From NCBI GenBank assembly GCA_002281855.1, contig NCHQ01000021.1, positions 1 through 64,000 of the forward strand: 64,000 nucleotides of DNA. Reading direction: 5' to 3'. The number at the start of each line of letters is the position of its first letter. The first letter of the stretch is position 1. Source of the stretch: Rhodospirillales bacterium 24-66-33 (GTDB lineage: Bacteria; Pseudomonadota; Alphaproteobacteria; Reyranellales; Reyranellaceae). Made by a program: the position numbers and the translations under genes. Shown in pieces: positions 42,580-50,246 of the stretch. The notes under the pieces were generated by a model. It made no database searches. It was not told where the DNA came from and saw nothing but the letters and a program-made list of their open reading frames with translations.

Positions 42580-43140
42580 ATGCAGGCGTTGCTGAATGCG
42601 AGCGATGTGATCGACGGAATTCTGGCGCGTATCGCGCGTTTGTTCGGTTGGCTGTTTATCGCTCTTGTCGTCGTCATCTGCTGGGATGTGCTCACGCGCA
42701 AGCTCGGCTTCCAGATTCCGGGGTTCGGCTCGACCCCCATCCAGGAGCTCGAGTGGCATCTGCATGGCGCCTTGTTCCTGTCGTGGCTGGGCTATGCCTA
42801 CATCCGCAATTCCCATGTTCGCATCGACGTGTTCACCGCCAACAAGACGGAACGCCAGAAGGCGAAGCTCGAGGTGTTCGGCATTCTCGTTTTCGCGATT
42901 CCCTACTGCATCGTCGCAACCTACTTCTCGTTCCTGTTCGCCCAGGTGTCGTTCCTCCAGAACGAGCGATCGGACGCGCCGAATGGGCTCGAGTATCGCT
43001 GGATCATGAAGGGATGCTTGTTCCTGGGGCTGGTCCTCGTCGACGCGGCGGTGGCCTCGGTGCTGATGCGGAAGCTCGTCCTGTTGTTCGGTCCCCCGGA
43101 CCTCGCGGCGCGCGCGTCCTCGCCCGCGACCAGTCATTGA
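42580..43140 (+). CDS. dctQ: TRAP transporter small permease DctQ
   Basis: 186 residues with four hydrophobic segments (about 18-38, 58-76, 100-122, 140-162). R-N-S-H-V-R-I-D-V-F between the second and third is the family motif. The ATG at 42580 follows GGGGGAGG. It lies 68 bp after dctP and 11 bp before dctM. The fairly long loop R-S-D-A-P-N-G-L-E-Y-R-W before the last helix is typical of this TRAP subtype. Confidence 0.92.
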   Translation: MQALLNASDVIDGILARIARLFGWLFIALVVVICWDVLTRKLGFQIPGFGSTPIQELEWHLHGALFLSWLGYAYIRNSHVRIDVFTANKTERQKAKLEVFGILVFAIPYCIVATYFSFLFAQVSFLQNERSDAPNGLEYRWIMKGCLFLGLVLVDAAVASVLMRKLVLLFGPPDLAARASSPATSH

Positions 43141-43151
43141 GGGGGCAGGCC

Positions 43152-44531
43152 ATGGAATGGATCGCAGACCATCTCTCCGTCCTCATGTTTCTCGTGCTCA
43201 CGTTCATCATGTTCGTGGGCTATCCTGTGGCGTTCGTCCTGGGAGGCGTTGCGCTTGCCTTCGGCGCCCTCGGTATCGCGTTCGACGTGTTCCGGCCGGC
43301 CCAGTTCGGTAGCCTGATTCCTCGCATCTGGGGGCAGGCCGTTCAGAACCAGGTCCTCATTGCCGTCCCAATGTTCGTCTTCATGGGCACGATCCTGGAG
43401 AAGTCGGGTGTTGCCGACGAGCTGCTGAAGGCCCTTCAGGTGCTCACGCGGAGGATTCCCGGCGGACTGGCAATTTCTGTCACCGTGATGGGGACCATCA
43501 TGGCGGCGACCACCGGCATCGTCGGCGCTTCGGTGATCATGCTCACCCTGATTGCTCTGCCGACCATGCTGGAGCGCGGATACTCGAAGGAACTGTCGGT
43601 CGGCACCATCGCTTCGGCCGGCACGCTGGGCATCCTGATCCCGCCCAGCATCATGCTGGTCATCATGGGCGATCTCATGACGCTGTCGGTCGGGACGCTG
43701 TTCACGGCTGCCATCCTGCCGGGCCTGCTGCTGGCGGGCATCTACCTCGTCTACATCTGCATCTACGCGGCGCTCAATCCCAAGATGGCGCCGCCTCTCT
43801 CGTCGGCCGAAGGGCCCCAGAACGCCAGCGAACTCCTGCGCCTCGTGCTGCGCAGTTTTCTGCCACCGGCGTTCCTGATCTTCGTCGTCCTGGGCTCGAT
43901 CTTCGGGGGCTGGGCAACGCCGACGGAGGCCGGCGGAACAGGTTGTGCCGGCGCGCTGTTGCTGGCGTGGTGGAACAAGCGCCTGAACCTGAAGATGTTG
44001 AACCAGGTGATCGAGAGTTCGGCCCTCACCAATGCGCTCGTGTTTTTCATCATCTTCGGGGCGACGCTGTTCTCGTTCGTGTTCCGCGCGCTGGGCGGCG
44101 ACGACCTGGTAATCGAACTTCTCAAGGCGGCCGGTATCGACTCGGGCTGGGAGATCCTGATTTTCGTGATGGCGCTGGTCTTCATCATGGGATTCTTCTT
44201 CGACTTCCTCGAAATCTGCCTGATCGTCCTGCCGATCTTCGCGCCCATCCTGCTGAAGGTCGACTTCACGCCGCACATCGCCGAGAACAAGGACTTCATG
44301 GTCTGGTTCGTGATCCTGGTGGCCGTGAACCTGCAGTCGGCGTTCCTGACGCCGCCCTTCGGATTCGCGCTCTTCTATATGAAGGCGACCGTTCCACCCT
44401 CGGTGACGATGGGGCACATCTATCGCGGCATCGTTCCGTTCGTGGCCCTTCAGGTCCTTACCGTTGCGATCTGCATGATCTGGCCGGAGGTCATCCTTTA
44501 CCTGCCGCGCGAGTTCGGATTCCTCGACTGA
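43152..44531 (+). CDS. dctM: TRAP transporter large permease DctM
   Basis: 459 residues, about twelve to thirteen hydrophobic segments. A-T-T-G-I-V-G-A-S-V-I-M-L-T and S-A-G-T-L-G-I-L-I-P-P-S-I-M-L-V-I-M-G are the DctM signature blocks, repeated in the second half as Q-S-A-F-L-T-P-P-F-G. A frame open further upstream is a shadow of dctQ. Last gene of the catabolic/TRAP cluster; a 291-bp gap follows in which only a Shine-Dalgarno-like GGGGGG for the next gene was noticed. Confidence 0.95.
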   Translation: MEWIADHLSVLMFLVLTFIMFVGYPVAFVLGGVALAFGALGIAFDVFRPAQFGSLIPRIWGQAVQNQVLIAVPMFVFMGTILEKSGVADELLKALQVLTRRIPGGLAISVTVMGTIMAATTGIVGASVIMLTLIALPTMLERGYSKELSVGTIASAGTLGILIPPSIMLVIMGDLMTLSVGTLFTAAILPGLLLAGIYLVYICIYAALNPKMAPPLSSAEGPQNASELLRLVLRSFLPPAFLIFVVLGSIFGGWATPTEAGGTGCAGALLLAWWNKRLNLKMLNQVIESSALTNALVFFIIFGATLFSFVFRALGGDDLVIELLKAAGIDSGWEILIFVMALVFIMGFFFDFLEICLIVLPIFAPILLKVDFTPHIAENKDFMVWFVILVAVNLQSAFLTPPFGFALFYMKATVPPSVTMGHIYRGIVPFVALQVLTVAICMIWPEVILYLPREFGFLD

Positions 44532-44822
44532 CGGCATGGCCGGCGTCGCCATGCGAGCCCAAACTCCGGCTTGCCTTCTTGAACCGCTGCACGACCCCTC
44601 GACTCATGCAGAGGTGGCTTCGGGCGGACGGCCGTTCTCCAGGATGAAGTTTGTGGGTGATGGGAAAGGCGGCAGGTTCTGCCTGCAAGAACCGTGTCAG
44701 GAATCGCGCAGCCCGTTCCGCCGGATGAAGTTTCTTTTTCATCGAACGAGGCAATCGCACTGACAGAGGCTGTGAACTCGCCCTAGAATTTTGACCCTCG
44801 CGTTGTTCATTGGGGGGCATTC

Positions 44823-46388
44823 ATGCGTCGTTTCCTACTATCCGCCGTCGCGGCACTTGCCACCGTGTCCGCCGTGCCGATCGCGTCGGCACAAACGCTG
44901 AAGGTGGTGATGCACTCCGACGTGAAGGTGCTGGATCCGATCTGGAGCGGCGCCTACATCACGCGCAATCACGGCTACATGCTCTATGACGTGCTGTTCG
45001 CCATGGACGAGAAGTTCCAGGTGAAGCCGCAGATGGTCGATACCTGGAGCACGAGCGACGATGGGCTCGTCTGGACCTTCAAGCTGCGCGACGGGCTGGA
45101 ATGGCATGACGGCCAGCCGGTGACCGCGGAGGACTGCATCGCCTCGCTCAAGCGCTGGTCGGCCCGCGACGCGATGGGTCAGAAGATGGCGCAGGCCCTG
45201 AAGGAATATAAGGTCGTCGATCCCAGGACCTTCCAGATCGTGCTGAAGCAGAAGTTTGGGGCGGTGATCGAGTCGCTGGGCAAGCCTTCGGTGGTCGTGC
45301 CCTTCATGATGCCCAAGCGGATCGCCGAGACCGATCCGTTCAAGCAGATCGAGGAATATATCGGCTCCGGTCCCTTCGTGTTCAAAAAGGACGAATGGAA
45401 GCCCGGCGAGAAGCTCGTCTACACCAAGTTCGCCAAGTACAAGCCGCGGTCCGAACCGATGTCGGGCCTGTCCGGCGGCAAGGTGGTCAACGTCGACAGG
45501 GTCGAGTGGCTCTCGATCTCCGATGCCGAGACCCAGGTCAATGCACTGCTGAACGGCGAGATCGACTATCTCGAAGGCGTCTCCGCCGACCATCTGCCGC
45601 TGGTCGAGAAGGACAAGGGCATCCGCATCATCAAGGGGCGGGTCTCCAACCAGTATGCCTTCCGGCCGAACTGGCTGCTGCCGCCGTTCAACAACGAGAA
45701 GGTTCGCCAGGCCGCCGCGCTGGCCCTCAATCAGGAGGATTTCCTGCAGGCCAATATCGGCGACAAGCGCTTCTATCAGACCTGCAAGGCGATGTTCACC
45801 TGTGGCTCGCCGCTGGCGACGGATGCCGGCATGGCCGGGCTGGTCGAGGGCAATGCCGCCAAGGCCAAGGCGTTGCTGGCGGAAGCCGGCTATGACGGCA
45901 CGCCGGTGACCCTGCTGGCGCCGACCGACCTCGGCGTCATCAAGCAGCTCGGGCCGGTGGCCAAGGCGCTGCTGGAGCGGGCGGGCTTCAAGGTCGACAT
46001 GATTTCGATGGACTGGCAGAGCGTGATCGTGCGGCTGGCCAAGAAGGTGCCGGTCGCGGAAGGCGGGTGGAACGCCTTCTCGACGAGCTGGTCGCAGGTC
46101 GACATTCTCGATCCACTGATGACGCCGTTCCTGATCGCGAGCTGCGACAAGGCCCGCTCTGGATGGCCGTGCGACGAGGAGCTGGAGAAGCTGCGCGACA
46201 AGTACGTGCAGGCGAGCACGGAAGCGGAGAAGAAGGCCGCCGCCACCGCAGTCCAGGAGCGTGCCATCAAGGTGGTGACCCACGTGCCGCTCGGCGAATG
46301 GTTTGGCGTCAGCGCCGTACGCTCGAATGTCGGGACGATCACCCCGCCGCCGCCGGTGACGGTCTTCTGGGGCGTGTCGAAGAAGTAG
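44823..46388 (+). CDS. Family-5 ABC substrate-binding protein (peptide/nickel/oligosaccharide type)
   Basis: 521 residues, Sec signal peptide 1-23 (A-S-A-Q) and an SBP_bac_5 fold: S-D-V-K-V-L-D-P-I-W, Y-D-V-L-F-A, L-R-D-G-L-E-W-H-D-G-Q-P-V-T-A-E-D, G-S-G-P-F-V-F. It binds a peptide, opine or similar ligand in the periplasm. It is clearly paralogous to the two proteins at 48484-50067 and 50247-51821 (same opening T-L-K-V-V-x-H-S-D, I-T-R-N-H-G-Y-M) but more distant. No permease or ATPase genes accompany it here. Confidence 0.92.
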   Translation: MRRFLLSAVAALATVSAVPIASAQTLKVVMHSDVKVLDPIWSGAYITRNHGYMLYDVLFAMDEKFQVKPQMVDTWSTSDDGLVWTFKLRDGLEWHDGQPVTAEDCIASLKRWSARDAMGQKMAQALKEYKVVDPRTFQIVLKQKFGAVIESLGKPSVVVPFMMPKRIAETDPFKQIEEYIGSGPFVFKKDEWKPGEKLVYTKFAKYKPRSEPMSGLSGGKVVNVDRVEWLSISDAETQVNALLNGEIDYLEGVSADHLPLVEKDKGIRIIKGRVSNQYAFRPNWLLPPFNNEKVRQAAALALNQEDFLQANIGDKRFYQTCKAMFTCGSPLATDAGMAGLVEGNAAKAKALLAEAGYDGTPVTLLAPTDLGVIKQLGPVAKALLERAGFKVDMISMDWQSVIVRLAKKVPVAEGGWNAFSTSWSQVDILDPLMTPFLIASCDKARSGWPCDEELEKLRDKYVQASTEAEKKAAATAVQERAIKVVTHVPLGEWFGVSAVRSNVGTITPPPPVTVFWGVSKK

Positions 46389-46441
46389 GGCCGTGCCCTT
46401 GATTCTTGGGCATCCGTTTGGGTTCAATTGAGATTTTGAGT

Positions 46442-46475
46442 GAGCTCTGGGCTGATTGATCAGCTCAGAGTTCAC
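46442..46475. other. Imperfect palindrome in a lower-GC gap
   Basis: Arms TGAGCTCTGGGCTGAT (46442-46457) and ATCAGCTCAGAGTTCA (46460-46475) match at 14 of 16 positions around a 2-base centre. The 243-bp gap it lies in (46389-46631) is visibly richer in A/T than the genes on either side and holds no ORF I can support. With so small a loop it is more likely a protein-binding site or a remnant of a mobile-element end than a terminator. Confidence 0.45.
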
Positions 46476-46631
46476 CTTAACCATCTGTGTTAGTGGCTCA
46501 TCCGGCTGTCGCAGTTGGCGGCTCTTTCTGGCTTCTTGCTTTAATGCCCTCAGGCCGTGCTGAGTGGTGACGGGATTAACCTTCCAAAACAATGCCTTGC
46601 CAGAATCGGTTAACACGCCGAAAGCTGGCGG

Positions 46632-47243
46632 ATGCCGGAATCGAGTTTCCTTGCCGGACGGTTTCCGCCCCACCGGATCTTATCGGGCTGGCTCGGTGCG
46701 GCGGGCTCGGCCCGTCTGTTGGCCTATGCTCTGGCGTCCGAAGCCCGGTTCACGCCGACCCGCCTGGCGCATGAGGGTACGGGGCGCCGCGAGGCGCTGA
46801 CCCGACAATCCGCCGTCCTGAAGGATCTCGGTGCCTTTGCCGAACCGCTGCACCGCAAGGCGCTGGCCCTGCAGTCCGGGCTGGAGACGGATTTCCAGAT
46901 GACTCAGACGCCGCCCAACAGCACGCAGATGGAAGTGGTGGCGCATGGCGAAGGCGCGTTCTACCGGCCGCACACCGATACCTTCACCGGCGACCAGTAC
47001 ACGCCCGGCGGCCGCCGACGGCTCACCATGGTCTACTACTTCCACCGCGTTCCCCGCCGCTTCACGGGCGGCCATCTTCGGCTCTTCGACCTGGGCGGCG
47101 GCCAGACGATCGATGTCGAGCCGGTGCATGACAGCCTGCTCGTCTTCCCCTCGACGGCCCGTCATGAGGTCGAGCGCGTGTCCTGCCCCGAGGGCGCCTT
47201 CGGCGACGGTCGATTCGCCGTGAACATCTGGCTGTGCGGCTGA
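46632..47243 (+). CDS. 2-oxoglutarate/Fe(II) oxygenase, prolyl-hydroxylase-like
   Basis: 203 residues. The double-stranded beta-helix carries H114-T-D116 (Y-R-P-H-T-D-T-F) and H178 (S-T-A-R-H-E-V) as iron ligands, with an arginine in G-D-G-R-F-A-V-N-I-W (R194) as the likely 2-oxoglutarate anchor. R-R-L-T-M-V-Y-Y-F-H and T-G-G-H-L-R-L-F resemble prokaryotic prolyl 4-hydroxylase/2OG-FeII_Oxy_3 proteins. The substrate is unknown. The start is uncertain because only a weak GGCGG precedes it. It is convergent with the HxlR gene, 3 bp apart. Confidence 0.85.
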   Translation: MPESSFLAGRFPPHRILSGWLGAAGSARLLAYALASEARFTPTRLAHEGTGRREALTRQSAVLKDLGAFAEPLHRKALALQSGLETDFQMTQTPPNSTQMEVVAHGEGAFYRPHTDTFTGDQYTPGGRRRLTMVYYFHRVPRRFTGGHLRLFDLGGGQTIDVEPVHDSLLVFPSTARHEVERVSCPEGAFGDGRFAVNIWLCG

Positions 47244-47246
47244 CCG

Positions 47247-47669
47247 TTACTCCGCCGCCTGCAGCGCTGGCGCCTTTTCGGGGACCTTCGGCTCCATCAC
47301 GCGGCCATTGCGCCTGGCGGCGTCCTCGGCTTCCCAGCGGATGGCGATCTCGGCCAGCCGGTCCATGACATCGTCCAGCTCGCCGCCGCGCTTGGTGAGC
47401 GAATAGGTCACCTTGGGCGGAATGGTCGCTTCATAGTCGCGCTTCACCAGCGCCGCACCTTCCAGGGTGCGCAGGCGCTCGGTCAGCATCTTCGCCGAGA
47501 TGCCCGACACCCGGCGCTTCAGCTCGCCGAAGCGCTGCGGCCCGTGGGTGCGCAGATTGTAGAGGATGTAGGTCGTCCACGGCCCCATCAGCATGCGCAG
47601 GATGAAGTCCATCGGGCAGCTGACGCTTTCCTTGGCCTGGGCGGCGGTGGCGGGGGTCGAGGTGCTCAT
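47247..47669 (-). CDS. HxlR family transcriptional regulator
   Basis: 140 residues, winged helix of HxlR type: G-P-W-T-T-Y-I-L-Y-N-L, R-F-G-E-L-K-R-R-V-S-G-I-S-A-K-M-L-T-E-R-L-R-x-L and V-x-Y-S-L-T-K-R-G. A single cysteine at C18 (S-C-P-M) before the helix matches the redox-sensing Cys of YodB/QorR-like members, which respond to quinones or diamide. It diverges from a flavodoxin-type gene and has a palindrome 12 bp upstream of its start, so it likely represses both itself and that gene. Confidence 0.93.
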   Translation of the reverse strand: MSTSTPATAAQAKESVSCPMDFILRMLMGPWTTYILYNLRTHGPQRFGELKRRVSGISAKMLTERLRTLEGAALVKRDYEATIPPKVTYSLTKRGGELDDVMDRLAEIAIRWEAEDAARRNGRVMEPKVPEKAPALQAAE

Positions 47670-47680
47670 GGAAAAACCTT

Positions 47681-47701
47681 TAGGTTACGAATTGGTACCT
47701 A
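47681..47701. promoter_or_regulatory. Candidate HxlR operator
   Basis: TAGGT (47681-47685) and ACCTA (47697-47701) form a perfect inverted repeat with an 11-base centre, and most flanking bases also pair (GGTTAC against GGTACC). It lies 12 bp upstream of the HxlR start codon in the 145-bp gap shared with the flavodoxin gene. HxlR repressors commonly bind such spaced repeats to regulate themselves and a neighbouring reductase. Inferred from position and symmetry. Confidence 0.6.
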
Positions 47702-47814
47702 CTGGAGAATATATAGCGGCCATCCCAGATGTTTCCAGTCACTTTGTGTAAGCAACTGATCTTGAGCAACACCAAAGACGTTTCTCAAGTGAAATCAAAG
47801 GATTGGAAGTCATC

Positions 47815-48399
47815 ATGACAAACGTCGCGATCGTCTATCACTCGGGATATGGACATACGCAGGCGCTCGCCGAGGCCGTGGCCACCGGCGCACGAGCGGT
47901 TCCGGGCACCGTCGTCAGCCTGATTCCGGTCGCCGAGGCCGAGGCCCGCGGGGCGGAGCTCGACGCCGCCGATGCCATCGCCTTCGGCAGCCCGACCTAC
48001 ATGGGCGGCGTGTCGGCGGACTTCGCGAAGTTCAAGGACTGGACCTCGAGCCGCTGGATGGAGGGCAGGTGGCGCAACAAGCTCGCCGCGGGCTTCACCG
48101 TCTCGGCCTCTTGGAATGGCGACAAGCACAACACGCTCTACCAGCTGCTCACGCTCGCGGTTCAGCACGGCATGATTTGGGTCGGCCTCGGCCTGCCGCC
48201 GGGCAACAACAACTCGAAGGGATCGAGCGCGGATCTCAACCGGGTCGGCGCGTCGATCGGCGCGATGGCGCAGGCCAATGCCGATCAGGGTGTCGAGGGC
48301 ATCGGCGCCAGCGACTTCAAGACCTTCGAGGCGCTCGGCCGCCGCGTCGCCGAGGCCACGCAGCGGTGGCATGAAGAGCCGCTCGCGCGGGCAGCTTGA
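47815..48399 (+). CDS. Flavodoxin-fold NAD(P)H-quinone/FMN reductase (WrbA-like)
   Basis: 194 residues. The FMN-binding loop Y-H-S-G-Y-G-H-T (8-15) and the second loop G-S-P-T-Y-M-G-G-V-S (about 58-67) are characteristic; S-A-S-W-N-G-D-K and G-L-P-P-G further on fit the WrbA/NmoB flavodoxin group. It should bind FMN and reduce quinones or similar oxidants. The ATG at 47815 follows TTGGAAG; a TTG four codons upstream is less likely. Divergent from and probably repressed by the HxlR protein. Confidence 0.9.
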   Translation: MTNVAIVYHSGYGHTQALAEAVATGARAVPGTVVSLIPVAEAEARGAELDAADAIAFGSPTYMGGVSADFAKFKDWTSSRWMEGRWRNKLAAGFTVSASWNGDKHNTLYQLLTLAVQHGMIWVGLGLPPGNNNSKGSSADLNRVGASIGAMAQANADQGVEGIGASDFKTFEALGRRVAEATQRWHEEPLARAA

Positions 48400-48419
48400 T
48401 CTGCGGCTGTCCCCAAACG

Positions 48420-48455
48420 AAAAAGGGGACCTTCGCCTGCCTGGCGAAGGTCCCC
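48420..48455 (-). terminator. Rho-independent terminator after the first duplicated binding-protein gene
   Basis: Perfect 13-base arms GGGGACCTTCGCC (48425-48437) and GGCGAAGGTCCCC (48443-48455) with a 5-base loop; on the minus strand a T-run follows (A at 48420-48424). It lies 29 bp past the stop of the gene at 48484-50067. An almost identical hairpin lies at 50180-50219 after the sister gene. Confidence 0.9.
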
Positions 48456-48483
48456 CAATCCAGCAGTAGTGAGTGCTAGGTCG

Positions 48484-50067
48484 CTACTTCTTGGTGATGT
48501 TCCACATCACCGGCACGGGGCCGGGCAGCCAGCCGCTGATGCGGTCCTTGCGATAGGCGCCGAACGCCTTGTACTGGCCGAGTACGATGTACGTGGCCTG
48601 GTCCATCACCCGGTCGGAGACGGCCATGGCGATCTCCTTCCGCTTGGCCGGGTCTACTTCCCTGGCGTAGGCGGAACGGAGCTTTTCCATCTCTGGATCG
48701 CACGGCCAGCCGAACCAGGCCTTTTCGCAGCCGCCGCTGGTGAAGGAATTGCCGGCCGGGCTCTCGGTACCGACCGTGACGGTGGTCGTGTAGAAGATGT
48801 TCCAGCCGCCCTGCGCCGGCGGATCCTTCTTGGCGCGGCGCGTCACGACGGTCTGCCAGTCCATCGACTGCAGGTCGACCTTGAAGCCGACCTTCTCGAG
48901 CGCCTGCTTGCCGACCGGCGGAAGCTGGTTCGAGGAGAGCAGGTCGGTCGCATGCATCATGACGATCGGCGTGCCGTCATAGCCGCTTTCCTTCAGGAGC
49001 TGGCGCGCCTTCTCGAGGTCGGGCTTGACCAGCAGGTTGCCGTAGCTCTTCTCGTAGGGCGAGCCGCACACCAGCGGCGCGTTGCAGACCCGGTAGATCT
49101 CGGGATCGCCCAGCTGGGCGCGCAGGAAATCCTCCTGGGCGATGGCATACATCGCCGCCTGCCGGGCCTTCAGGTTGTTGAACGGCGGGTGGAGATGGTT
49201 GAAGCGCATGAGGATCTGGCTGCCCTGCGCGTTCCAGCCGTAGAGCTCGATGTTCTTTTCGGCCTTCAGCAGCGGAAAGAGATCGGGCACAGGAATTTCG
49301 ATCAGGTCGATCTCGCCCTGGACCAGGGCATTGACCGCCGTACTCGGGTCGGAGATCGCCAGCCATTCGAGGCGATCGATCTTCACCACCTTGCCGCCGG
49401 CCAGCATCGAGGGCGGCTCGGCGCGCGGCTTGTACTTGGTGTTCTTGACGTAGACGACCTTCTCACCGGGCTTCCATTCGTCCTTCTTGAAGATGAACGG
49501 GCCGGAGCCGGTGTAGTCGTCGATCTGCTTGAACGGGTCGGTTTCGGCGACCTTCTTGGGCATCATGAAGGGCACGGTCGAGGACGGCTTGCCGAGCGCG
49601 TCGAGGACGAGACCGAACGGCTCCTTGAGGACGATCTGGAAGGTCTTGGCATCGATCGCCTTCATCGTGCCAACGGAGGCCATCATCTGCTGCCCCAGCG
49701 AGTCGCGGGCGCCCCAGCGCTTGATCGAGGCGACGCAGTCCTCGGCGGTGACCGGCTGGCCGTCATGCCATGCCAGGCCGTCGCGCAGCGTGAAGGTCCA
49801 GGTCAGCTTGTCGGCCGAGACCTCGTACTTGTCGACCATCTGCGGCTGGATGCGGGCTTCGGCATCCTGGGCGAACAGAGTGTCGTAGATCATGTAGCCG
49901 TGGTTTCGGGTGATGAAGGCGGTCGTCCAGATCGGGTCGAGGACCTTCAGATCGGAATGGGCGACCATCTTCAGCGTCTGCGCCGAGGCCGGGGCCGCGA
50001 CAGCCGCCGCAGCCGTCGACAAGGCGAGACAGGCCGCGACCTGTCGCAATCTCCGCATAACGTGCAT
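48484..50067 (-). CDS. Family-5 ABC substrate-binding protein, duplicate A
   Basis: 527 residues. Sec signal peptide 1-29 (A-A-P-A-S-A-Q) and SBP_bac_5 fold (S-D-L-K-V-L-D-P-I-W, L-R-D-G-L-A-W-H-D-G-Q-P-V-T-A-E-D, G-S-G-P-F-I-F-K-K-D-E-W-K-P-G-E). It is nearly identical to the protein at 50247-51821, differing by scattered substitutions and by three extra residues in P-S-S-T-V-P-F-M-M-P near 162. The genes, their signal peptides and their terminators were duplicated together. No transporter membrane subunits are nearby, so it must use permeases from elsewhere or act as a binding protein only. Confidence 0.93.
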   Translation of the reverse strand: MHVMRRLRQVAACLALSTAAAAVAAPASAQTLKMVAHSDLKVLDPIWTTAFITRNHGYMIYDTLFAQDAEARIQPQMVDKYEVSADKLTWTFTLRDGLAWHDGQPVTAEDCVASIKRWGARDSLGQQMMASVGTMKAIDAKTFQIVLKEPFGLVLDALGKPSSTVPFMMPKKVAETDPFKQIDDYTGSGPFIFKKDEWKPGEKVVYVKNTKYKPRAEPPSMLAGGKVVKIDRLEWLAISDPSTAVNALVQGEIDLIEIPVPDLFPLLKAEKNIELYGWNAQGSQILMRFNHLHPPFNNLKARQAAMYAIAQEDFLRAQLGDPEIYRVCNAPLVCGSPYEKSYGNLLVKPDLEKARQLLKESGYDGTPIVMMHATDLLSSNQLPPVGKQALEKVGFKVDLQSMDWQTVVTRRAKKDPPAQGGWNIFYTTTVTVGTESPAGNSFTSGGCEKAWFGWPCDPEMEKLRSAYAREVDPAKRKEIAMAVSDRVMDQATYIVLGQYKAFGAYRKDRISGWLPGPVPVMWNITKK

Positions 50068-50111
50068 GATTTATCTGTCCCTTTTTCCAGCACCCAACTT
50101 CAGACAAGCTG

Positions 50112-50151
50112 CCACGAGCCGGACGAGGAATAAAGCAGTGTCGATGCCTAC
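50112..50151 (+). pseudogene. Duplicated scrap of the dioxygenase gene start
   Basis: CCACGAGCCGGACGAGGAAT through TGTCGATGCC here matches, with a few changes and two single-base insertions, the ribosome site and first codons of the extradiol dioxygenase at 51869-51903 (CCACGAGCCGACGAGGAACA through TGTCGATGCC). The start ATG has become GTG and the similarity stops after about four codons. It is the fossil edge of the tandem duplication that gave the two binding-protein genes. Confidence 0.75.
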
Positions 50152-50179
50152 GGCGTCGCGACCTGAACCCATCCCGCAC

Positions 50180-50219
50180 AAAAGGGAAGGGGACCTTCGC
50201 CTGCCTGGCGAAGGTCCCC
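50180..50219 (-). terminator. Terminator hairpin after the second duplicated binding-protein gene
   Basis: The same 13-base arms as at 48425-48455 (50189-50201 and 50207-50219, loop TGCCT). On the minus strand the tail is CTTCCCTTTTG, so the T-run is broken and the terminator may be weaker than its sister. It lies 27 bp past the stop of the gene at 50247. Confidence 0.8.
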
Positions 50220-50246
50220 CGATCGACTGTGTTGGCTGCGATGCCG

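Noticed and set aside
44642..44733. Direct repeats GGATGAAGTTT at 44642 and 44723 in the gap before the binding-protein gene
   Set aside because: Only 11 identical bases with little flanking match, in a gap with no other sign of a mobile element; chance or a minor duplication is enough.
44838..46673. A 611-codon minus-strand frame that crosses the low-GC gap and the binding-protein gene
   Set aside because: Most of it is antisense to a clear SBP_bac_5 gene. The N-terminal 90 residues over the gap did not resemble a known protein and have no ribosome site.
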